Source of the DNA: Halomonas urumqiensis
Lineage (GTDB): Bacteria; Pseudomonadota; Gammaproteobacteria; Pseudomonadales; Halomonadaceae
NCBI RefSeq assembly: GCF_003028575.1
Contig: NZ_PYUD01000004.1
Span: 155,245 to 219,244 of the forward strand
Direction: 5' to 3'
Length of the DNA: 64,000 nt
The position numbers and the translations under genes were made by a program. The notes below the pieces were generated by a model, which searched no databases, was not told the DNA's origin, and saw nothing but the letters and a program-made list of their open reading frames with translations. Shown here piece by piece: positions 54,642-63,702 of this stretch (within the stretch, counting starts at the first letter, position 1; each line of letters opens with the position of its first letter).

Positions 54642-56543
54642 TCATCCATGCAGGGCGCGATGAATCGTCTCGGCCATGGTGGCGCTGATGCCTGGAACGC
54701 GTGCCAGTTCTTCACGATTGGCTTGCTTTACCCCCTGCAGGCCACCGAAAAAGCGCAACAGTTCGCGGCGACGGCGGGGGCCGACGCCGGGGATCCCTTC
54801 GAGGGTCGAGGTGCGTCTTGTCTTGTCGCGTCGGGTACGGTGCCCGGTGATCGCGAATCGGTGGGATTCGTCACGAATGTGCTGGACGAGGTGCAGCGCG
54901 GGAGAGTTGCCATCCAGGTCCAGGGCGCGATCGACGGTTTCGACGAACAGTGTCTCGAGCCCTGCCTTGCGGGTGGTGCCCTTGGCCACACCGAGCAGGA
55001 GGATGTCGGTGATGCCAAGTCTCTCCAGGACCTCACGTGCCATGTTCAGCTGTCCCTTGCCACCGTCGACGATCAGCACGTCCGGGCGCTCACCTAGGTG
55101 AGTTGAATCTTTGCTCCTGGCGGTATTGCCGTGTTGGGCGGTTTCGCCCTGAGTCTTTGCCTGTGTATCGGTCTGTTGCTCCTGTGCAAGGCGACGGAAG
55201 CGCCGGGTCAGTGCCTGTTGCATGGCGGCGTAGTCGTCGCCGGCGGCCACGCCCTCGATGTTGAAGCGCCGGTAATCCGACTTGCGTGGCCCGTTGGCGT
55301 CGAATACCACGCAGGAGGCCACGGTGGCTTCTCCGTGGCTATGGCTGATATCGAAGCATTCCAGCCGCTTGGGCGTCTCAGCGAGCCCCAGCGTTTCGCG
55401 CAGTGCCTCGAAGCGCTTGGCAAGCTGGCTCTGGTTGGCCAGTTGCCCGGCCAGTTGCTGCTCGGCGTTGGTGCGGGCAAGCTCGCGCCACTGGGCGCGA
55501 TGGCCGCGTACCTGGCTGGTCATCCGTACGCGCCTGGCGCTTCGCTGTGCCAGTGCGTCGGCTATCAGCCCGGCGTCCGACACAGGGTGGCTGGTAATCA
55601 CCTCATGGGGAATCTCGCGGGACTGGCCGAGGTAGAACTGACTGATGAAATCGCCTAGGAGCGCTTCGGGTTCCAGGTCGAGCCCGTTGGTGGGGGTATG
55701 GTGTCGTGCGCCTAGCAGTCGGCCCTGGCGCACGGTAAGTACCGAAATGCATAGTGCGCCGGGTTGGCTTGCCAGGGCGAATACATCGGCATCTCCACCG
55801 GCAGTGTCGACGAACTGGCGCTGCTGGAGCTTTCGCAGTTGCTGGATCTGATCACGCAATCGTCCCGCTTCCTCGAAGGCCAGTGCCTGGCTGGCGGCCT
55901 CCATGTCGCGGGTCAGTTCCTGGGTGACCTGGTCGCTCTTGCCTTCCAGGCACTGCACGGCATGCTCGAGATCACGGCGATAGTCCGGCTCGCTGATATA
56001 GCCGACACAAGGTGCGCTGCAACGCTGGATCTGATATTGCAGGCAGGGACGAGTGCGATGGGCGAAAACGCTGTCTTCGCAGTTGCGAATGCGAAATATC
56101 TTCTGCATCAGCGACAGGCTCTCGCGAACCGCGCCACTGCTCGGGTACGGGCCAAGGTAGCGACCGTCGTCACGCCGGGCACGCGCACGCTTGTACTCCA
56201 GTGCCGGGTATGGATGGCGGTCGGTGACGAATACGAATGGGTACGACTTGTCGTCACGCAACAGGATATTGTAGGGCGGACGCAGCTCCTTGATCAGGGT
56301 CTGCTCCAGCAGCAGTGCTTCGATTTCGCTGTTGGTGACCGTGACCTGAATATCGGCGATGCGCCCGACAAGTGCCTGGGTCTTGGTGTTCAGGGTGCCA
56401 CGAAAGTAGCTGGCCAGGCGCGGTTTGAGGCGGCGCGCCTTGCCGATGTACAGCGTGTCGCCGTGGCTATCGAACATGCGATAGATACCAGGCGATTCAC
56501 TGACATTGGCAAGGAACTGACGGTGGTCGAAATCAGGCATCAC
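54642..56543 (-). CDS. uvrC: Excinuclease ABC subunit C
   Basis: This is a 633-residue nuclease making both incisions in nucleotide excision repair. It has the N-terminal GIY-YIG domain ([21 protein letters not shown]), a UVR segment, the RNase H-like part with [21 protein letters not shown] and [12 protein letters not shown], and C-terminal HhH repeats ([14 protein letters not shown]). A polar insertion of about 35 residues ([17 protein letters not shown]...) lies before DVLIVDGG, making the protein slightly long. It overlaps gacA by 4 bp (ATGA). Confidence 0.95.
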   Translation of the reverse strand: MMPDFDHRQFLANVSESPGIYRMFDSHGDTLYIGKARRLKPRLASYFRGTLNTKTQALVGRIADIQVTVTNSEIEALLLEQTLIKELRPPYNILLRDDKSYPFVFVTDRHPYPALEYKRARARRDDGRYLGPYPSSGAVRESLSLMQKIFRIRNCEDSVFAHRTRPCLQYQIQRCSAPCVGYISEPDYRRDLEHAVQCLEGKSDQVTQELTRDMEAASQALAFEEAGRLRDQIQQLRKLQQRQFVDTAGGDADVFALASQPGALCISVLTVRQGRLLGARHHTPTNGLDLEPEALLGDFISQFYLGQSREIPHEVITSHPVSDAGLIADALAQRSARRVRMTSQVRGHRAQWRELARTNAEQQLAGQLANQSQLAKRFEALRETLGLAETPKRLECFDISHSHGEATVASCVVFDANGPRKSDYRRFNIEGVAAGDDYAAMQQALTRRFRRLAQEQQTDTQAKTQGETAQHGNTARSKDSTHLGERPDVLIVDGGKGQLNMAREVLERLGITDILLLGVAKGTTRKAGLETLFVETVDRALDLDGNSPALHLVQHIRDESHRFAITGHRTRRDKTRRTSTLEGIPGVGPRRRRELLRFFGGLQGVKQANREELARVPGISATMAETIHRALHG

Positions 56544-57187
56544 TGAATGCTGGCATAGCCTTCCACCAGGCCATGACGCAGGCCTAGATGGGTCAGTTCC
56601 ACGTCGGTGTGAACGCCGAGTTTCTCGAAGATCCGATAGCGGTAGGTGTTGACGGTCTTGGGGCTGAGAAACAGGCGGTCGGAGATCTCGGCCACCTTGT
56701 GGCAGTTGATGATCATGATGGCTACCTGCATTTCCCGCTGCGAGAGATGTTCGAAAGGGTTCTCCGGGGCGTCCATGCGCGCGAGCACCAATCGCTGAGC
56801 GATCTCGGCGCTGACATAGCGATGGCCACCGAATACGCCACGAATGGCCGCTACCATTTCGTCGTGCTGGGCGCCCTTGCCGATAAAACCGTACGCCCCG
56901 GCATCGAGGAAACGTTGTGCCAGACTATCTTCGAGCCAGGCACTGAGCACTAGAATTCGGGTATCGAGTGCGATGCGGTGAATCTTGCGTGTGGCTTCGA
57001 GGCCACCAATACCTGGCATGCGTATATCCATCAACACCACGTCCGGCTGCAGTCGACGTGTTTCGGCGATGGCGTCTTCCCCGCAGGACACTTCGCCCAC
57101 CACGCTGATATCCGCTTCGGCATTCAGCAAGTGGGCGATGCTGGTTCTTACCAGGTGGTGATCGTCGGCAATCAGTACCCGGATCAA
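56540..57187 (-). CDS. gacA: Response regulator GacA/UvrY
   Basis: This is a 215-residue NarL/FixJ-type regulator. It has a receiver domain (about 1-120, DD acidic pocket at 8-9, phosphorylated Asp in VVLMDIRMPGIGG) and a LuxR HTH (about 148-205, ISDRLFLSPKTVNTYRYRIFEKL). With BarA/GacS it activates CsrB/RsmY/Z small RNAs in other gammaproteobacteria. The neighbour uvrC fits the uvrY-uvrC pair. The sensor kinase is not in the window. Confidence 0.92.
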   Translation of the reverse strand: MIRVLIADDHHLVRTSIAHLLNAEADISVVGEVSCGEDAIAETRRLQPDVVLMDIRMPGIGGLEATRKIHRIALDTRILVLSAWLEDSLAQRFLDAGAYGFIGKGAQHDEMVAAIRGVFGGHRYVSAEIAQRLVLARMDAPENPFEHLSQREMQVAIMIINCHKVAEISDRLFLSPKTVNTYRYRIFEKLGVHTDVELTHLGLRHGLVEGYASIQ

Positions 57188-57335
57188 GGCTGCGCCTCCT
57201 GAGCATCAATGGTGGTGAAGGACGGGTGCCGGGAGGGCTTCCCAATTTGAATCATCGGATCAATCGTTAAAGAGTGTCATAACTCGACACCGGGGGGAAT
57301 CATCGATCAGGCGCCGGAATGTTTTTCGAGGTGGC

Positions 57336-57364
57336 TTGACGTCCATTGCGCATCTTCGTAACAT
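57336..57364 (+). promoter_or_regulatory. Sigma-70 promoter of tRNA-Ala
   Basis: TTGACG (57336-57341) and TAACAT (57359-57364) are 17 bp apart. The predicted start near 57372 is about 23 bp before tRNA-Ala. Confidence 0.8.
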
Positions 57365-57394
57365 GCTTCCCGTTCTCGCCGAGCGAGAATATGT

Positions 57395-57470
57395 GGGGCC
57401 TTAGCTCAGCTGGGAGAGCGCAACACTGGCAGTGTTGAGGTCAGCGGTTCGATCCCGCTAGGCTCCACCA
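57395..57470 (+). tRNA. tRNA-Ala(GGC)
   Basis: This is a 76-nt gene with acceptor GGGGCCT/AGGCTCC, anticodon GGC in CACTGGCAGTG and encoded CCA. It has its own promoter and terminator. Confidence 0.97.
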
Positions 57471-57483
57471 AAACCTTTATCGC

Positions 57484-57516
57484 AGCCACATGGCATAGTA
57501 TGCCATGTGGCTTTTT
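57484..57516 (+). terminator. Terminator after tRNA-Ala
   Basis: The palindrome AGCCACATGGCATA/TATGCCATGTGGCT (14 bp) is followed by TTTTT, 14 bp after the tRNA. Confidence 0.9.
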
Positions 57517-57638
57517 GGTTTGCCCGTAAACATTAGAAAACTCTTTTTTACTGTGCTTTTCTTGTCATCTCGCATGACTTGATGTTTTGGCACATCCCGC
57601 GTGGGTAGGGGGAAACAGGACGTGGACATTGCCGGCGC

Positions 57639-58673
57639 TCACGTGCTTTCTCCCTGCAGCAGGCTGAAGCCGACATCGTGCTGTTGCAACGCGCCTGGCT
57701 CGCCATCGAGCTTGCGCAATACCTCACGCGCTGCCAGGCGACCCATGGCATCACGGGGCGACTGGATGGTGGTCAGACGCGGGGTGATGTGCTGTCCCAG
57801 CGGCAGGCCATTGAAGCCGGCGATGGCGATATCGCCGGGAACCGCCAGGCCGCGACGACGGGCGTGCAACAGGGCGCCGGCGGCGAGGTCGTCATTGGCA
57901 AAATGGATCGCTTCGGCGCGAGGGTAGGCGGCAAGCACGTTGTCCAGTCCCGTCGCGCCAGCCTCGAGGCTGCCTAGCTGGTCGAGCTCGATCAGCGGTG
58001 CATCAAGCCCGTCCTCGGCCAGTATCTCGCGATGCCCCGCGTAGCGCATCTCGGCGCGATAATCCTGCGACATTCTCGCCCCGACGTAGACGATCTCCTG
58101 ATAGTGCCGCGAGCGCAGGTGGCGTGCCATGCAGCGCCCTGCGTCAAGATGGTCGAGGCCGACATTGATATCCAACGCCTCACCGAGTTCCATGACCTCG
58201 ACAATGGGCTTGTCCCAATTGGCAAGCAAGGTATGGCATGCCTGGTTGTGGCGCAGACCGGCTGTGACAAGCGCCGAACATGACCAGCCAAGGAAGGTGC
58301 GTACCAACTGGTACTCGCGATCGAGGTCGTAATCGGTATTGCCCAGCAGAATCTGGTAGCCGCGTGCCTCGAAGGTCTCCTGGAGGCCGCGAATCACCTC
58401 GATGAACACCGCATTGGCAAGCGAAGGTACGATCACGGCGATGAAGCGCGAGCGGGCCGATGCCAGGCTGCCGGCCACCAGGTTGGGGACATAACCCAGG
58501 GTTTCCACGGCATCGAGGACGCGAGCGCGGGTCGTCTCGTTGACTCGCTCCGGGGTGTTCAGGGCGCGTGATGCGGTGATGGCCGAGACCCCGGCGGCTT
58601 GTGCCACCTGCTTGAGGGTGACCTGTTCCGAACCACGCCGGCGTCGTGTGGCGCCCTGATCATTGCTAGACAT
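57639..58673 (-). CDS. LacI-family repressor of the tetronate operon
   Basis: This 344-residue protein has an N-terminal LacI HTH (about 17-70, VTLKQVAQAAGVSAITASRALNTPERV) and a periplasmic-binding-like effector domain. It resembles the GntR (gluconate) branch of the family. It diverges from ltnD, and two palindromes of the LacI-family type lie between. ATG 58673 has GGAG upstream; an earlier in-frame ATG at 58715 is less likely. The inducer is probably a tetronate or pathway intermediate. Confidence 0.85.
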   Translation of the reverse strand: MSSNDQGATRRRRGSEQVTLKQVAQAAGVSAITASRALNTPERVNETTRARVLDAVETLGYVPNLVAGSLASARSRFIAVIVPSLANAVFIEVIRGLQETFEARGYQILLGNTDYDLDREYQLVRTFLGWSCSALVTAGLRHNQACHTLLANWDKPIVEVMELGEALDINVGLDHLDAGRCMARHLRSRHYQEIVYVGARMSQDYRAEMRYAGHREILAEDGLDAPLIELDQLGSLEAGATGLDNVLAAYPRAEAIHFANDDLAAGALLHARRRGLAVPGDIAIAGFNGLPLGQHITPRLTTIQSPRDAMGRLAAREVLRKLDGEPGALQQHDVGFSLLQGEST

Positions 58674-58727
58674 TGGTCGAGTCTCCGGCCTCTTTCCTTG
58701 CGAGCGAGAAATCAATCATATAGACAT

Positions 58728-58756
58728 ATGTTAGCGCTAACATGTTGGCGCTAACA
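58728..58756. promoter_or_regulatory. Twin LacI-family operators before the tetronate operon
   Basis: ATGTTAGCGCTAACAT (58728-58743) is a perfect palindrome, and TGTTGGCGCTAACA (58743-58756) a near-perfect one. Their centres are 14 bp apart and they share one base. Both have the central CG-type dyad of LacI-family operators. The site is 55 bp before the repressor start and about 90 bp before ltnD. Confidence 0.8.
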
Positions 58757-58844
58757 GGCAAGTGATTCCCAAGTGCGTTTCATACGATATCCCACGATGC
58801 ACGTTCCGGCGTGATCGTTGACACGACCACCAGGAGGTCGGCAG

Positions 58845-59777
58845 GTGAGCGAGAGCAGCAAGCAGGCGCCACGCGTAGGCGTCATCGGCCTTGGGGCCAT
58901 GGGCATGGGTACGGCGACGGCACTTCTCGAGCAGGGCCTGGATGTCATGGGTTGCGATATCTCCGCGGGTGCATGTGATGCGTTTGTCGAGTGCGGTGGC
59001 AAGGCGGTGCAATTCCCATCGGCCCTTGGCGACCGTGACATCGTGCTGGTGGTCGTTGTGAACGGCGAGCAGGTCGAACAGGTGTTGTTTGGTGACCATG
59101 GCGTGGCAGGGCACCTGTCTGCTGGCAGCCTGATTGTCCAGTGTGCCACGGTTGCGCCAAGCCAGGCGAGAAGCCTGGGAGAGCGGCTCGGTGAGAGCGG
59201 CATCAGGATGCTGGATGCGCCGATCAGTGGCGGTGCCGCCAAGGCACGCAGTGGCGAGCTGTCGGTAATGGCCTCGGGTGGTGCGACAGCGTTCGACCAG
59301 GCGCAGCCGGTGCTCGACGCCATGGCGGCCACGGTCTACCGCCTGGGCGATGCCCCGGGAGTCGGTTCGAGCATGAAGCTTGTCAACCAGCTGCTGGCTG
59401 GCGTGCATATCGCCACCGCCGCGGAAGCCATGGCGCTGGGCATCCGCATGGGGCTGGACCCTGACACCGTCTATGAAGTGATAACGCATTCGGCGGGCAA
59501 TTCGTGGATGTTCGAGAATCGCATGCCACATGTCCTCAAGGGCGACTATACCCCGCTCTCGGCGGTCGACATCTTCGTCAAGGATCTCAATATCGTCCAC
59601 GAGACGGGTCGCGAGCTTGCCATGCCGACACCGGTTGCGGCATCGGCCCTGCAACAGTTCACGGCAGCCAAGGGGGCGGGTTTCGGCCGCGAAGACGACT
59701 CCGCGGTGATCAAGGTCTACCAGCGCCTGTCGGGAATCTCGCTACCCGAGGCCGCCAACGATGACATGGGAGCTTGA
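58845..59777 (+). CDS. ltnD: L-threonate dehydrogenase
   Basis: This is a 310-residue beta-hydroxyacid dehydrogenase (3-hydroxyisobutyrate dehydrogenase family). It has NAD motif VGVIGLGAMGMGTA, the substrate motif DAPISGGAAKARSGELSVMASG and catalytic Lys in SSMKLVNQLLAG. The four genes that follow are those of tetronate catabolism, so L-threonate is the probable substrate. The start is GTG 58845 with AGGAGG seven to eight bases upstream. It gives 2-oxo-tetronate. Confidence 0.88.
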   Translation: MSESSKQAPRVGVIGLGAMGMGTATALLEQGLDVMGCDISAGACDAFVECGGKAVQFPSALGDRDIVLVVVVNGEQVEQVLFGDHGVAGHLSAGSLIVQCATVAPSQARSLGERLGESGIRMLDAPISGGAAKARSGELSVMASGGATAFDQAQPVLDAMAATVYRLGDAPGVGSSMKLVNQLLAGVHIATAAEAMALGIRMGLDPDTVYEVITHSAGNSWMFENRMPHVLKGDYTPLSAVDIFVKDLNIVHETGRELAMPTPVAASALQQFTAAKGAGFGREDDSAVIKVYQRLSGISLPEAANDDMGA

Positions 59778-59779
59778 TC

Positions 59780-61063
59780 ATGACCATTGTGCTCGGCGCC
59801 ATCGCCGATGACTTCACTGGCGCCACCGATCTTGCCAATAACCTGGTACGTGCCGGGATGCGCTGCGTCCAGGTGATTGGCGTGCCCGACGACCCGGAGC
59901 TCGCCCTGGATGAGGTCGATGCCGTGGTTGTCGCGCTGAAATCTCGCTCATGCCCGGTCAAGGAAGCCGTGAAGGAATCCGTGGCAGCGCTGGATTGGCT
60001 GCAGGCCCAGGGCGCCAGGCAGATATTCTTCAAGTACTGCTCGACCTTCGATTCCACCGCCGAGGGTAATATCGGCCCAGTCAGCGATGCGCTGCTCGAT
60101 CGTCTCGGCGCTGGCCAGACCGTGATGGTCCCCGCGTTTCCGGTCAACGGCCGTACGGTCTATCAGGGCCACCTGTTCGTGGGTGACCGGCTGCTCAATG
60201 ACAGCGGCATGCAGTATCACCCGCTCACTCCCATGACCGATGCCGACCTGGTGAGGGTGTTGTCGAGCCAGACTTCACACAGGGTCGGTCTTGCTTCACG
60301 CGCCACGCTCACTCAGGGCGCCGAGGCGACAGACCAGCATTTTCAGGTGCTGGCCGAGCAGGGTGTGCGACATGTGATCTGCGACACCCTTGACGAGCAG
60401 GATCTTGAGGTCCTGGCGGAAGCCACCGCCGAATGGCCGCTGGTGACCGGGGGCTCAGGCCTTGGCCTGGCACTGCCGGCACAGTATCGCCGGCTGGGTT
60501 GGCTCGAGAAGGTTGCTGAACCTGGCCGTCTCGCACCTTCATCGGGCAGTGCCCTGGTGCTGTCGGGCAGCTGCTCGCGGGCGACCCTCGGCCAGGTCGA
60601 TCATTTCCTCGAACACCACCCCGGTTTCGCCCTGGACCCACTGCTGCTTGCCGAAGGCGAGGGTCACCTGGCCGAGGCACTGGCCTTTTCCCGCGAGCAA
60701 CTGGCGCAAGGCGGCCCGGTGCTGGTCTATGCCTCCGCCGACCCCGAGCGTGTCAAGGCCGCCCAGGCGGCGCTCGGGGTCGAGCGCGCCGGCCAGCTCG
60801 TGGAGGCGTCACTGGGCACGCTGGCCATTACGCTGGTATCCGAGGGTGTTGGCCGCCTGTTGGTGGCCGGTGGCGAAAGCTCCGGTGCCGTGGTGTCGGC
60901 GCTTGGCATCGAGATGATGCGTATCGGCGAGCAGATCGATCCTGGGGTGCCGTGGACCCAGGCGACCTTGGCAGGCCGGGAGGCGCCCCTGTCGCTGGCG
61001 CTGAAATCCGGAAACTTTGGCGGTCGGGATTTCTTCACCCGTGCCTTCGAGGTGCTGTCGTGA
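59780..61063 (+). CDS. otnK: 3-oxo-tetronate kinase (DUF1537 family)
   Basis: This is a 427-residue four-carbon acid sugar kinase. It has IADDFTGATDLANNL at the N-terminus and the C-terminal nucleotide-binding VAGGESSGAVVSALG segment, hallmarks of the DUF1537 kinases. It phosphorylates 3-oxo-tetronate at C4. ATG 59780 has GGGAG seven bases upstream. The start lies two bases after ltnD's stop. The stop overlaps otnC's GTG. Confidence 0.9.
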   Translation: MTIVLGAIADDFTGATDLANNLVRAGMRCVQVIGVPDDPELALDEVDAVVVALKSRSCPVKEAVKESVAALDWLQAQGARQIFFKYCSTFDSTAEGNIGPVSDALLDRLGAGQTVMVPAFPVNGRTVYQGHLFVGDRLLNDSGMQYHPLTPMTDADLVRVLSSQTSHRVGLASRATLTQGAEATDQHFQVLAEQGVRHVICDTLDEQDLEVLAEATAEWPLVTGGSGLGLALPAQYRRLGWLEKVAEPGRLAPSSGSALVLSGSCSRATLGQVDHFLEHHPGFALDPLLLAEGEGHLAEALAFSREQLAQGGPVLVYASADPERVKAAQAALGVERAGQLVEASLGTLAITLVSEGVGRLLVAGGESSGAVVSALGIEMMRIGEQIDPGVPWTQATLAGREAPLSLALKSGNFGGRDFFTRAFEVLS

Positions 61064-61701
61064 GTGACGAGAACGGTCTACGCGAACAGATCAGCATCCT
61101 TGGCAAGTCGCTGTTCGACCGCGGCCTGACGATGGGCTCGAGCGGCAATATCAGCGTGCGGCTCGATGACGGTGGCTGGTTGATGACGCCCACCAATGCC
61201 TGTCTCGGGCGGCTGGATCCGGCACGCATCTCCCGGCTCGACCGCGAAGGGCGGTTGCTGGCGGGTGACAAGCCGACCAAGGAACATTTCCTGCACACGG
61301 CCATGTACGAGGAGCGCCCTCAATCGGGTGCCATCGTGCATTTGCACTCGACGCATTCGGTGGCGGTGTCGTGCCTCCCGGAAGTCGACCCCTGCGACTG
61401 CATTCCGCCATTGACCGCCTATTACGTGATGCGAGTCGGCAAGTTGCCCCTGGTGCCGTATCACATACCCGGCGACCCAAGCCTTGGCGATGCGGTACGT
61501 GGCCTGGCCGGCAAGCACAGCGCCGTATTGCTGGCCAATCACGGCCCGGTGGTTGCTGGAAAATCTCTTGAAGCCGCGGTCTACGCCACGGAGGAACTGG
61601 AGGAGACCGCGAAGCTTTATCTGCTGCTGCGCGGCGAGAATCCACGCGCTCTGACGCCTGAACAGGTCGCCGAACTCGAAGCTCGCTTTCCCCGCGACTG
61701 A
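61060..61701 (+). CDS. otnC: 3-oxo-tetronate 4-phosphate decarboxylase (class II aldolase family)
   Basis: This is a 213-residue class II aldolase/adducin-fold enzyme. The zinc ligands HLHSTHS and the later HGPVV His, and the TMGSSGNISVR start segment, are typical. It decarboxylates the kinase product, giving dihydroxyacetone phosphate. GTG 61060 overlaps the otnK stop (GTGA) and has GAGG upstream. Confidence 0.88.
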   Translation: MSDENGLREQISILGKSLFDRGLTMGSSGNISVRLDDGGWLMTPTNACLGRLDPARISRLDREGRLLAGDKPTKEHFLHTAMYEERPQSGAIVHLHSTHSVAVSCLPEVDPCDCIPPLTAYYVMRVGKLPLVPYHIPGDPSLGDAVRGLAGKHSAVLLANHGPVVAGKSLEAAVYATEELEETAKLYLLLRGENPRALTPEQVAELEARFPRD

Positions 61702-61735
61702 TCGCTCGTCAAACCATCCATTCCCAGGAAATCCG

Positions 61736-62536
61736 ATGACAAAACTGGCCGCCAATCTCAGCATGCTGTTCAACGAGCATGACTTCCTAGACCGCTTCGC
61801 TGCCGCGCGCCAAGCAGGATTCAAGGGGGTGGAGTACCTGTTCCCCTATGCCTACTCCCCCGAGACCCTGCGAGCTGCCCTTGAGGAGTCTGGCCTCGAG
61901 CAAGTGTTGTTCAACCTGCCTCCCGGCGATTGGGAAGCGGGGGAGCGGGGTATCGCAAGTCTCCCCGGGCGAGAATCGGAATTTCGTGACTCGGTGGTGG
62001 AAGCGTTGCGCTATGCCGAGGTGCTTGGCTGCCCACGGGTGCATGCCATGGCGGGCCTCTTGCCGGACGGTGCCGATGCCCAGACCCATGCCGCTCACCA
62101 GGCCACCTACATTGACAACCTGCGCTTCGCCGCTGCTGAAGCCGCCAAGGTGGGCCGCGACGTACTGATCGAACCGATCAACACCCGCGACATGCCGGGG
62201 TTCTTCCTTTCACGCCAGGCCCACGCCATGGCGGTGCTGGAAGCGGTGGGAGCCGATAACCTGCGCCTGCAGTTCGACCTCTATCACTGCCAGATCATGG
62301 ACGGCGATCTGATCCGTCATATGGAGCGGCAGTTTCCGGCCATCGGCCATGTGCAGATCGCCGGAGTGCCCGAGCGTCATGAACCCGATAGCGGCGAGGT
62401 TCACTTTCCGGCGCTATTCCAGCGGCTCGAAGCGCTGGGCTATGGCGGCTGGATCGGCTGCGAATACCGTCCGGCAGGGGCGACCCGTGACGGTCTCGGC
62501 TGGGGACGCGAGTACGGCCTTGCCGCGACCCACTGA
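61736..62536 (+). CDS. otnI: 2-oxo-tetronate isomerase (hydroxypyruvate isomerase family)
   Basis: This is a 266-residue AP-endonuclease-2-like TIM barrel. EPINTRDMPGFFLSRQAHAM, QFDLYHCQIMDGDL and GHVQIAGVPERHEPDSGEV carry the metal ligands. Members isomerise hydroxypyruvate or, in this gene context, 2-oxo- to 3-oxo-tetronate. AGGAAA precedes ATG 61736. Confidence 0.88.
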   Translation: MTKLAANLSMLFNEHDFLDRFAAARQAGFKGVEYLFPYAYSPETLRAALEESGLEQVLFNLPPGDWEAGERGIASLPGRESEFRDSVVEALRYAEVLGCPRVHAMAGLLPDGADAQTHAAHQATYIDNLRFAAAEAAKVGRDVLIEPINTRDMPGFFLSRQAHAMAVLEAVGADNLRLQFDLYHCQIMDGDLIRHMERQFPAIGHVQIAGVPERHEPDSGEVHFPALFQRLEALGYGGWIGCEYRPAGATRDGLGWGREYGLAATH

Positions 62537-62568
62537 CAATGACTTTTTTACGACAGGATTGATTCACC

Positions 62569-63531
62569 ATGCATATTGCCATTACCGGTGCGGCCGGCTT
62601 TCTCGGCCAGCGTCTCGTTAATCAACTGCTGGCGCGGGGTCAGCTCGACGGCGAAGCCATCACCCGTCTCACCCTGATCGATCAGGTCGAGGCACCCAAG
62701 CCCGACGTGAAAGGGGTCGAGGTCGAATGCCTGGCGCTCGACATCACCTCGCCAGGTGCCCTTGACCCGGTGCTCGACGAGCGTCCGGCAGTGATCTATC
62801 ACCTGGCGGCGGTGGTCAGTTCGGCGGCGGAAGCCGACCTGGACCTCGGCATGGCGGTCAATTTCGATGCCACCCGTGAACTGCTCGAGGGCTGTCGCCA
62901 GCGCGAACTCTCCGGGACACGCCTGGTGATGGCCAGCTCGGTGGCCGCCTATGGCGGCGATATGCCGGTGGTGCTCGACGACATGACCGCGCTGCATCCG
63001 CAGAACTCCTACGGCACCCAGAAAGCGATGTGCGAACTGCTGATCAACGACTACAGCCGTCGCGGCCTGGTCGATGGCCGTGTGCTGCGCCTGCCGACCA
63101 TCGTGATTCGCCCGGGGCGCCCGAATGCAGCGGCGTCGAGCTTCGCTTCGAGCATCCTGCGGGAACCGTTGGCCGGTGAGCAGGCCATCTGCCCGGTGCC
63201 GGTGGAGCAGGAGCTGTTCGTGATGTCCCCCGCCAAGGTCATCGATGCCCTGGTGCATGCCGCTGAAGTGCTCGGCGAATCGATCGGAGCCTTCCGTGCC
63301 CTGATGTTGCCGGGCATCACCGTCAGTGTCAGCGAGATGCTCGAAGCATTGCGCGAGGCAGCGGGTGACGAAGCCGTGGCCCGCGTGCGTCACGAAGCCG
63401 ATCCGCGGATCCAGGCCATCGTCTCCGGCTGGCCGGCACGCTTCGACACCGAGAAGTCCCGCGAACTTGGCTTCACCGGTGATCGCGACTTCAAGGAGAT
63501 CATCGACGCCTATATCAGTGAGTCCCGCTGA
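62569..63531 (+). CDS. denD: D-erythronate dehydrogenase (extended SDR family)
   Basis: This is a 320-residue extended SDR with NAD motif ITGAAGFLGQRL, and catalytic Tyr and Lys in NSYGTQKAMCE. Such a protein in a tetronate operon is the D-erythronate dehydrogenase that yields 2-oxo-tetronate from erythronate. Having both ltnD and denD suggests both stereoisomers are used. The spacer after it (63532-63702) carries only short GC-rich stems before the TRAP gene. Confidence 0.87.
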   Translation: MHIAITGAAGFLGQRLVNQLLARGQLDGEAITRLTLIDQVEAPKPDVKGVEVECLALDITSPGALDPVLDERPAVIYHLAAVVSSAAEADLDLGMAVNFDATRELLEGCRQRELSGTRLVMASSVAAYGGDMPVVLDDMTALHPQNSYGTQKAMCELLINDYSRRGLVDGRVLRLPTIVIRPGRPNAAASSFASSILREPLAGEQAICPVPVEQELFVMSPAKVIDALVHAAEVLGESIGAFRALMLPGITVSVSEMLEALREAAGDEAVARVRHEADPRIQAIVSGWPARFDTEKSRELGFTGDRDFKEIIDAYISESR

Positions 63532-63702
63532 CGTATTCGGCTGTTGTGCGCCAGCCGATCGATCGGGGTCTGTCCCCGGTCGCCGCGATGCCAGGCATCG
63601 CCGCGCACGTTCGATAGCAGAGCGATTTCAACACCCACACCACTACACCCTCACCACAACAACCGTCCCTTCAAGCATCGGGACAAGAACGAGGAACGCC
63701 AC

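Noticed and set aside
57188..57335. Spacer upstream of gacA and tRNA-Ala as a small gene
   Set aside because: No frame with a ribosome site was seen; it is more likely promoter DNA for both directions.
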